From assembly GCA_029256325.1 (NCBI GenBank), contig JAQSYD010000006.1, positions 1 through 64,000 of the forward strand: 64,000 bases of DNA, in the 5' to 3' direction. Positions 57,428-64,000 of this stretch are shown here, piece by piece. The position numbers and the translations under genes are program-made. The notes beneath the pieces were generated by a model. The model was not told where the DNA came from and searched no databases. It saw nothing but the letters and a program-made list of their open reading frames with translations. The first letter of the stretch is position 1, and each line of letters opens with the position of its first letter. The DNA is from Clostridia bacterium (GTDB lineage: Bacteria > Bacillota > Clostridia > Lutisporales > Lutisporaceae).

Positions 57428-59071
57428 ATGGAATCCATAAGAAGCCTTTTCAAAACAAGAAAAGGGGTTTTTATACTTGCAGTATTGTTATTCATAATCT
57501 TGATAGTCAGTATAGCAATTTATATTTTTGCCACGGGTAGGACTGAGAGTAATGCCTTAGAGCTGTCCTATCATGCAGAAGAACTTTTGGAATATAAGAC
57601 AGCTTATGTTGGTGACAACAGTAAGGTAGTAAATTTGATGAGTAGGTTGCCCTATGGTGAGTTTCTTGCAAGTACTACGCTTCAAACTAAAATTGCTCCC
57701 TTTGTTATTACGGCGGAATATACTTTTGAACCTCTAAGCTTTGACAAGGAGCAATTGAAGGCAAAGCTTTCTAACAATGCGGCAGTGGTATTCTCCTTAA
57801 TTGAAAATGCGGATGTTATTCTGTATAGAGCAGATGTTGGAGGAGAAGTTACCACCTACGACTTTGCAAGAGTAGAATTTGAGAAAGAGTATGGTGTAAA
57901 GTTGTGGGATCTCTCGAAGGATGCAGAAAGCTTTGAGAATTTCTTGCAAAGCTTGGTGTTTAAGGTAGGTACTTTTCCGAAAAAATATTCTTTGGCGATG
58001 TCAAGTGCACCAGGCATACAGCTTACAACTTTTTACTATGGAGATGCTGATATTGACAAGGTGCACTACTCCACAGATGGAGGAATTCTTTTTACTTGGG
58101 ATACCAGCTCCGGAAGAATATCAAATGGCAAGCAAGAAATAGAGATTCCTTATGGTTTAGAAGCATATTGGTCCCCTTTATCTGCCAATACAAAAGAGCT
58201 TAGTAAAGGAGATCATATTGTAACGATTGCATTATATGATAAAAATGGCAATAGCCTAGGAAAAAAGCAGATCGTAATCACCAGTGACGATAATTTCAGC
58301 TATGCAGTGAAGCCCTCTTTGGGTATCATCATAGGCATGAATAAATCCGAAGAAAGGGCTAGAAGTATAGAGGAGGCAATTCGCCTTGCAATATTGGCAA
58401 GGGGAGGAGCCTATCGTTCTGGGGAAACTGCAACAGAAGGGCATATCATACTGGAAGTGACGGAGGATGGTCCTCAAATTAAGGTTTATACAATAGCCAG
58501 CTATGGAGCTTTTGGATTTGAAAATGGTGTATTTACTAAAATAAGTGGAAGTGGTGCAATACCAACGGTGATTACCCTAGGAAAAAGCGAAGAAGGACAT
58601 CATGTTTTACTGGAATATAAAGAACCGCTGGATGGCGCCGGATATACGGATTCAATAAAAAAGATGTTTCCCAGTTGGCTGCAGCAGGAAGTCCTTGCCG
58701 CCCAACACTATTATTCAAACCTTGCGGAGCAGCAAGAAGAACAGGCAGCTGATTATTTAAAGAGTATTGGAAGAAATGCTGAGGTGCGTGCAGCTCATGT
58801 GAACAAGGTGCTTGCAAATATCAATGTGGAAGCTTCAAACAAACTCTTCTCAGAGCTGGGCAAGTATGATGCCTTCATAAATACCTGCCCCTATTGGATA
58901 GGTACTATAGAGCAAATTGAAAACGGAGTAAGATACATCTATGAAACGTCTCAAGAAAAAACCAAGGATGGGTATGATCTTGTGATTTTTAAAAAAATGA
59001 ATCAAGACGGAACTGTAATTAAAGAAATTAAATACAAAATTGTAGGAAGTGAACCTCAGCTTATCGAATAA
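57428..59071 (+). CDS. DUF4825-like membrane-anchored protein
   Basis: single TM then ELLEYKTAYVGDNSKVVNLMSRLPYGEF, characteristic of DUF4825. Confidence 0.65.
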   Translation: MESIRSLFKTRKGVFILAVLLFIILIVSIAIYIFATGRTESNALELSYHAEELLEYKTAYVGDNSKVVNLMSRLPYGEFLASTTLQTKIAPFVITAEYTFEPLSFDKEQLKAKLSNNAAVVFSLIENADVILYRADVGGEVTTYDFARVEFEKEYGVKLWDLSKDAESFENFLQSLVFKVGTFPKKYSLAMSSAPGIQLTTFYYGDADIDKVHYSTDGGILFTWDTSSGRISNGKQEIEIPYGLEAYWSPLSANTKELSKGDHIVTIALYDKNGNSLGKKQIVITSDDNFSYAVKPSLGIIIGMNKSEERARSIEEAIRLAILARGGAYRSGETATEGHIILEVTEDGPQIKVYTIASYGAFGFENGVFTKISGSGAIPTVITLGKSEEGHHVLLEYKEPLDGAGYTDSIKKMFPSWLQQEVLAAQHYYSNLAEQQEEQAADYLKSIGRNAEVRAAHVNKVLANINVEASNKLFSELGKYDAFINTCPYWIGTIEQIENGVRYIYETSQEKTKDGYDLVIFKKMNQDGTVIKEIKYKIVGSEPQLIE

Positions 59072-59117
59072 TTTGTATATGAACGAGCCTGCTGGAATTC
59101 ATGAATGATTAAAAATT

Positions 59118-59157
59118 AAAACCACTATTTAACCTTGATTAAATAGTGGTTTTTCAT
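59118..59157. terminator. bidirectional terminator between convergent genes
   Basis: AAACCACTATTTA ... TAAATAGTGGTTTTT. Confidence 0.75.
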
Positions 59158-59158
59158 T

Positions 59159-60430
59159 TCATATAATGGGTGACAAAAGCATTACTTCCTCGTTTTCACG
59201 ATAAATTGTATCAAATTGTGATATTGGCACAGGATTACGGCCAATGCCCGCTTCTATGGTATATCCAGGTCTTCTGTAGACTTCTACGAACCAATCTTTA
59301 TAGCCTGCATAGGCAGCCTCGTAAGGCACATTGGCAACGGTATACCCGGTGATGTTGGAAAAAATCTGAGCAATCTGCAATGCTCTAGGAGGCTGTATGC
59401 CTTTATATAACCAGTAGATTACCCTGCCTTGTGTATGATATGCGATAACCAATTTGAAATTGTGCTGCCTTGTAAAATTTACTAGAGCTTGACTTTCAGG
59501 CTCTGATAGGGGGGCAGGACCGCCATATCTGGTAGGAGCCGGACCGGTTACACCTAAGGAAGGCTCTTGATTTTTTGCTTCCTGCCAACTGGCGGGATAA
59601 TTTCTGTTTAAATCAACACCCCGTGTATTTGCCTTCCATACTTGAGAAAAGGGTAATCCGGTATTGTTCCAGCGAAGCAAATCAGTATAATAGGGATTGC
59701 TTGGCTGTGGTCCGTCTAATGCAATATTTACACCATCGGGATTCACCATTGGAATAATATAAATGCTGCTGTTTCTGAATAGCTCTCGTATGTCATAGCC
59801 TTGAATTTTTGAGCCTGTTGCGTATGCACGGGCGTAGTTTTCTATAAATTTCATCAGCAAAGGGGTCGTGATCCACTCGATTCCGTGATGGGAGCCATTG
59901 TAGAATACTTCTATAGGGCCGGTTCCTAATCTGATGTAGTACAAGTTTTTACCCAATACACTTTTGCCGGCTACACCCACCTCTAAGAAGGGATAGCGTG
60001 CTTTTAAACCTCTAATATCTCTTTCCATGATTTCATACGTATAATCAACGTCTGTAAATACTACATCTATGCCATAGGGAACTGTTATTTGCTGTCCTAT
60101 TTGCAGATTTGCCGGGTTCAAGCCGGGATTTGCTGTAAGTACAGCATTAAGCGTAGTGTAATAACGAGCAGCAATTTTATAAAATGTATCCATAGGTCGT
60201 ATGGTATAAGTGTCATAGCCTACTAAAAAACTCTCGAAAAATTTGCTGGTAGAAGGACCTACTACACCGTCAGGGGTTAAACCATTATCCCGTTGAAACT
60301 CTATAACTGCTTGCTGGGTTTTTGTGCCGAAAACGCCGTCAATGGCTCCGGGATCATAACCGATTTTGCCAAGCAGACTTTGCAGCAGCTTAACCTCAGT
60401 ACCTCTAGATCCCAATCTTAATACTTCCAC
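59159..60430 (-). CDS. M14 zinc carboxypeptidase with N-terminal peptidoglycan-binding and LysM domains
   Basis: LGSRGTEVKLLQSLLGKIGYDPGAIDGVFGTKTQQAV; LysM; NGSHHGIEWIT, GVDLNRNYP. Confidence 0.93.
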   Translation of the reverse strand: MEVLRLGSRGTEVKLLQSLLGKIGYDPGAIDGVFGTKTQQAVIEFQRDNGLTPDGVVGPSTSKFFESFLVGYDTYTIRPMDTFYKIAARYYTTLNAVLTANPGLNPANLQIGQQITVPYGIDVVFTDVDYTYEIMERDIRGLKARYPFLEVGVAGKSVLGKNLYYIRLGTGPIEVFYNGSHHGIEWITTPLLMKFIENYARAYATGSKIQGYDIRELFRNSSIYIIPMVNPDGVNIALDGPQPSNPYYTDLLRWNNTGLPFSQVWKANTRGVDLNRNYPASWQEAKNQEPSLGVTGPAPTRYGGPAPLSEPESQALVNFTRQHNFKLVIAYHTQGRVIYWLYKGIQPPRALQIAQIFSNITGYTVANVPYEAAYAGYKDWFVEVYRRPGYTIEAGIGRNPVPISQFDTIYRENEEVMLLSPII

Positions 60431-60549
60431 AGTATCACCTCAAAACAAAGATTTACTATCATAGTATTATTTACATGCATATAATGTTACGATAAACAAA
60501 AAAAGAGTCCCATACCGATGTATGTGACTCAAATCTAAGGTAAATAGGA

Positions 60550-61248
60550 CTAGTTTTCGATATCTATATCAACTTCAGGAATTTTGATTTGGTTAACCCT
60601 ATAAAAGCCATATCCAAGAACTACAGCTGCCAGCAACCATGACAAAATAACTGCGATCATATGACTTACATAAGGCAATAGCAATCGATCCTCCAATATC
60701 ATTGAAAGTGCAGTATGCATTAGAATGGCACCGCCAATATAAATAGTAATTTTATGCTTTTTCATTAAATCAGCAACAAATTGACTTCCGAAGAATATAA
60801 TAGGTATATTTATCATCACACCCAATGCTATAAGGCTTGTACTTCCATGAGCAGCGCCTGCTATGGCTAAAACATTATCCAGTCCCATGCTTATGTCAGC
60901 AAGTATTATACTAACTATTGCTTTCCAAAAGCTGCCTTCAGACTTAACATTAGCGTCCTCCTCCTCGGCATCTTCATTAATTAAGTCCCAAGTAATTTTA
61001 AGTAATAATATACCGCCTACCAGCTTTATGGGCAGCCATTCAACATCCATTATTACAGTGAGTATTGAAGCAAAGAATATGCGGATTAAAATGGCACCGG
61101 ATATTCCGATGATACTAACAAGCTTGGCCTTCTTCGGATCAATATTTCTAATAGCCAATGCGATTACGCCTACATTATCTCCCGATAAAACTATGTCTAG
61201 TAAAGCAATTTGAACAATAGGTAAGAGAACATTAATCACGCCGTCCAT
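60550..61248 (-). CDS. TerC-family membrane protein (YjbE-like)
   Basis: LLDIVLSGDNVGVIALAIRNI; ADISMGLDNVLAIAGAAHGS. Confidence 0.93.
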   Translation of the reverse strand: MDGVINVLLPIVQIALLDIVLSGDNVGVIALAIRNIDPKKAKLVSIIGISGAILIRIFFASILTVIMDVEWLPIKLVGGILLLKITWDLINEDAEEEDANVKSEGSFWKAIVSIILADISMGLDNVLAIAGAAHGSTSLIALGVMINIPIIFFGSQFVADLMKKHKITIYIGGAILMHTALSMILEDRLLLPYVSHMIAVILSWLLAAVVLGYGFYRVNQIKIPEVDIDIEN

Positions 61249-61594
61249 TTCTACACTCCCTTGTACATAAAATAATGCATCTGCAAAAAACAGTAAAGTT
61301 TGACGAATTTGAAATATCTTTTTACAGTATAGTACTGAAATGATGAGAAGGCAAATTTACAAAACTAATAATAACTATAAACAATAATTATAGCTCATAG
61401 GAATTTGATAAAATGTGATATAATGTATTTCATCAAAAGCTGTCTTCACTTACTTCTTTACTAGACCTTGGCATAGGGTTGACATGGTCATAGCAGCTTG
61501 CTAAATTGTTTTTAAAATGTAACCCTAATTTATAAATTTGTAGTATAATGGAGAGTGTTTGTTTATAGTAACTCTTTGGAGGTAAGTAAGAGCT

Positions 61595-62494
61595 ATGAAT
61601 CTAGGCTATCTCAAATTATTTAATACACTAGCTACGGAATTAAGTTTTTCAAAGGCAGCCAGCTTGCTGTATATAAGTCAGCCGGCCGTTTCCATTCAAA
61701 TAAAAAAGCTGGAAGAGGATTTGGGCTTTAAGCTTTTTGACAGGGTTGGAAAACACCTGGCGTTGACAGAAAACGGAGATATTCTTTATCAATATACAAA
61801 GAAGATATTTGATTTAGTTGATGAAGCGGATATCGTATTAATGAATAAATACAGCAATTTAAAAGGAATCGTGGAAATTGGAGCTAGCAATACACCTGGA
61901 ACATATCTGCTTCCCAGGATTATGAGAGAATTTAGTGAGACCTTTCCTGAGGTAATTGCAAATCTTCATATAGGAAATACTTATGAAGTGGAAAAGATGA
62001 TTTTAGAAAATAGAGTGGATTTTGCCATCAAGGGCGGAGATGTTATATATAATAGCAAGCTTTATGTAGAATGGCTGGCTGAGGACGAGATTATATTTAT
62101 AACCTCTCCTAAAAGTTGTTTAGCCGGACGCGAATACGTTGATTATCACGAGCTTGAAAAATGCAAATTTATTGTACATGAAAAGAACTCAAGGCTATAT
62201 AATTTGGTGCAGCATATATTGCAGGACATCGATTTGCTTGATAATATCACCATGACGATGGGGCATGTAGATGCTATAAAACAAGCTGTAAGACTGGAAT
62301 TAGGTATAGCGGCAGTACCAATTTCAACAGTGGAGGATGAGCTAAAGTCAGGAAGCTTATGTCAATTTAGAATAAAAGGTAAGAGTTGGTTTTATCCATA
62401 TAATTTAGTATATAACAAGGATAGGCATCGTTCTCCTGCCTCAAGAAGACTGATGGAGCTTGTTAGGGAACGCATGAAGGAAAAACGTAGTTAA
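61595..62494 (+). CDS. LysR-family regulator
   Basis: FNTLATELSFSKAASLLYISQPAVSIQIKKLEEDLGFKLFDR. Confidence 0.95.
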   Translation: MNLGYLKLFNTLATELSFSKAASLLYISQPAVSIQIKKLEEDLGFKLFDRVGKHLALTENGDILYQYTKKIFDLVDEADIVLMNKYSNLKGIVEIGASNTPGTYLLPRIMREFSETFPEVIANLHIGNTYEVEKMILENRVDFAIKGGDVIYNSKLYVEWLAEDEIIFITSPKSCLAGREYVDYHELEKCKFIVHEKNSRLYNLVQHILQDIDLLDNITMTMGHVDAIKQAVRLELGIAAVPISTVEDELKSGSLCQFRIKGKSWFYPYNLVYNKDRHRSPASRRLMELVRERMKEKRS

Positions 62495-62498
62495 ATTG

Positions 62499-62531
62499 AA
62501 ACCTCGAGCTGTTGAATAGCTCGAGGTTTAT
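62499..62531. terminator. bidirectional terminator between convergent genes
   Basis: AAACCTCGAGCT ... AGCTCGAGGTTT. Confidence 0.75.
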
Positions 62532-62545
62532 TGTTAATATTCTAT

Positions 62546-62776
62546 TTACAGCTTTAATGCCTGTGACAATTCTTCCTTATCAAAGCCTCTTATTTCTTTG
62601 CCGTCAATAATGATAAGAGGTACTGACATATAACCTTTTTTCATTAATGCTTTTCTAGCCTGAACATCCTTTGTTATATTATACTCCGTATAGCGAATAT
62701 TGTTTGCGCTGAGAAATTCCTTAGCTGCATGACAATAGACACAGGTTTCACTGGTATAGAGTTCTACATTTCTCAT
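62546..62776 (-). CDS. glutaredoxin-like (NrdH-type) protein
   Basis: VELYTSETCVYCHAAKEFL, MSVPLIIIDGKEIRGF. Confidence 0.92.
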   Translation of the reverse strand: MRNVELYTSETCVYCHAAKEFLSANNIRYTEYNITKDVQARKALMKKGYMSVPLIIIDGKEIRGFDKEELSQALKL

Positions 62777-62871
62777 ATATTCAACCTCCTATAGAAAGTG
62801 AGCTGTAGTAATCTTACGTAGTATAATATATTCAAAAGAAGGAAAATTGAAATTTGTCCAATCCTATTGTG

Positions 62872-63078
62872 CTAGTGAATTCCGCCAACGTATTCTGAAC
62901 AGCGTGATTCTGTGTTTTTGCAAAGGGCATCTGCTACAACGGTAAGGGCAACAGTTTTTTCCTCTCCCGTAAGCATATTTTTTAGCTTTACAAGACCTTT
63001 AGCCAGATTGTCTTCTCCTAAGATCAACTCATAGGATTCGTTTTCCTTGTCTGTGAATTTGAGTCTTAATTCCATCAT
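62872..63078 (-). CDS. 68-aa protein resembling the C-terminal end of a HisRS-type anticodon-binding domain
   Basis: FTDKENESYELILGEDNLAKGLVKLKNMLTGEEKTVAL resembles HisRS C-termini; AAGGAGG RBS. Confidence 0.5.
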   Translation of the reverse strand: MMELRLKFTDKENESYELILGEDNLAKGLVKLKNMLTGEEKTVALTVVADALCKNTESRCSEYVGGIH

Positions 63079-63089
63079 AATACCTCCTT

Positions 63090-63290
63090 AAAATATAAAA
63101 GAGCCATGTAAGTTTTCACCTACATGGCTCTAAGTTTACTTCCATCGTAGGCACAAACACATATAGTGCTTGCGCCTAGTTCTAATTCCTAGCTGCAAGC
63201 ACTCTGCCTATGATGATGTATCGCAATATTTAATTGTGCTTTTATAATTGTTGTCATGATAGAGTCCCCTTTAATTGTTTTAAATATAAT
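63090..63290 (-). promoter_or_regulatory. candidate histidine attenuator leader: uORF, long hairpin, intrinsic terminator
   Basis: uORF at 63189-63257; AGTGCTTGC/GCAAGCACT with outer AGGCA/TGCCT; terminator AGAGCCATGTA ... TACATGGCTCTTTTATATTTT before the RBS. Confidence 0.65.
63189..63257 (-). CDS. leader peptide MTTIIKAQLNIAIHHHRQSACS
   Basis: ATG with AAAGGGG upstream, CAT CAT CAT run, TAG stop; 5' of the attenuator hairpins. Confidence 0.6.
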   Translation of the reverse strand: MTTIIKAQLNIAIHHHRQSACS

Positions 63291-63332
63291 AACACTCTAT
63301 TATATGAATATCAAGCATAATATTTGCTTTTT

Positions 63333-63662
63333 TTAACCTAAAAAATCCGGATTGCTTACATATTCAGAACGGATTGCTTTCTGCAGTATTGTAAAGTCAA
63401 CATTTTCATCTGCCAGCTTTAGTTCACAGGGAAACTTTGCCTTGCATTTCTCACATTCCAGATATTCTTTGTCACTAAGCTGCTCTCTATAGTCAAATAA
63501 AAAAGAAAGGCCTTCATTTTCCTTGCTCCATTGTTCAGTGTCAGGCGTATTTATTTTATATGTGTATAAGTAAGCGGCTTCTCTCTTCATGGTGAAATAA
63601 GTACCATTGCATTTAGGACAATTCAATGATTGATCTATTTTCAATAATAACATTCCTTTCAA
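63333..63662 (-). CDS. zinc-ribbon-like small protein
   Basis: CPKCNGTYF and CEKCKAKFPC. Confidence 0.6.
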   Translation of the reverse strand: MKGMLLLKIDQSLNCPKCNGTYFTMKREAAYLYTYKINTPDTEQWSKENEGLSFLFDYREQLSDKEYLECEKCKAKFPCELKLADENVDFTILQKAIRSEYVSNPDFLG

Positions 63663-63918
63663 ATTCAGGTAATATTATTATTCCAATATTTATCCACACT
63701 ATAACAAAATAAAACAGCAAATTTTGCTATAATATACTTATAATAGACTTCTTTATAATAAGGGGTGGGTGATTGGCGTATTTGTTTCATTATGCTATAG
63801 TGTATTTAAAGATATAGTACAGGCAACTATAGCGGACTCAACATAAAATACAGTTTTTTCTACATAATAATAAGTATTACTATGCAAATTAACATAAGAC
63901 AACAGAGGAGATGAATTT

Positions 63919-64000
63919 ATGGGTTGGAACAAGGTAACAAACTTGACAATGCTTACAGATTTCTATGAACTGACAATGGGTAACGGATATTTTGTTCAAA
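63919..64000 (+). CDS. pncB: nicotinate phosphoribosyltransferase, N-terminal fragment cut by window end
   Basis: MGWNKVTNLTMLTDFYELTMGNGYFVQ, typical NAPRTase start; AGAGGAG RBS. Confidence 0.85.
   Translation, partial: MGWNKVTNLTMLTDFYELTMGNGYFVQ

Noticed and set aside
61249-61594. yybP-ykoY manganese riboswitch upstream of the TerC gene
   Set aside because: TerC genes are often preceded by it, but I could not find its conserved loop motifs in this interval.
63090-63290. T-box leader considered for the HisRS-like gene
   Set aside because: No T-box consensus recognised; the uORF with His codons and hairpins fits peptide-based attenuation better.

Overview
The window looks like an AT-rich Firmicutes/Clostridia chromosomal segment with dense, mostly operonic genes. 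I found no rRNA, tRNA, CRISPR array, prophage or transposase. Recognisable loci are: MarR regulator; ArsA-type ATPase plus small partner; DhaL-DhaM-HPr-DhaK; coiled-coil protein plus FtsEX; a five-gene GNAT/GH3/B12-radical-SAM operon; Rieske-FAD oxidoreductase; DUF4914-like P-loop protein; membrane-anchored chelatase-like protein; CstA with LytSR; a Liv ABC importer; PepF; two two-component systems; a damaged adaptor/MacB exporter; cell-wall hydrolases; a TetR/FMN-binding/flavodoxin operon; rubrerythrin; TerC; LysR; and nicotinate phosphoribosyltransferase (partial at the right edge). The main observations are: (1) the translationally coupled GNAT-GH3-rSAM-rSAM-GNAT operon at 7.7-13.8 kb, a candidate uncharacterised biosynthetic system; (2) a leader with a His-His-His uORF, a long hairpin and a terminator, upstream of a 68-aa protein resembling only the C-terminal end of HisRS; (3) three consecutive genes each followed 12-15 nt after the stop by a hairpin with the shared core GGTGCC(A/T)GGCACC or a near-copy; (4) a structured intergenic region at 42.2-42.6 kb; (5) several genes with internal losses, including an ABC ATPase with no Walker A, a split adaptor and a frameshifted lipoprotein with an intact paralog in the window. 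All family assignments come from reading the translations; no database search was run.
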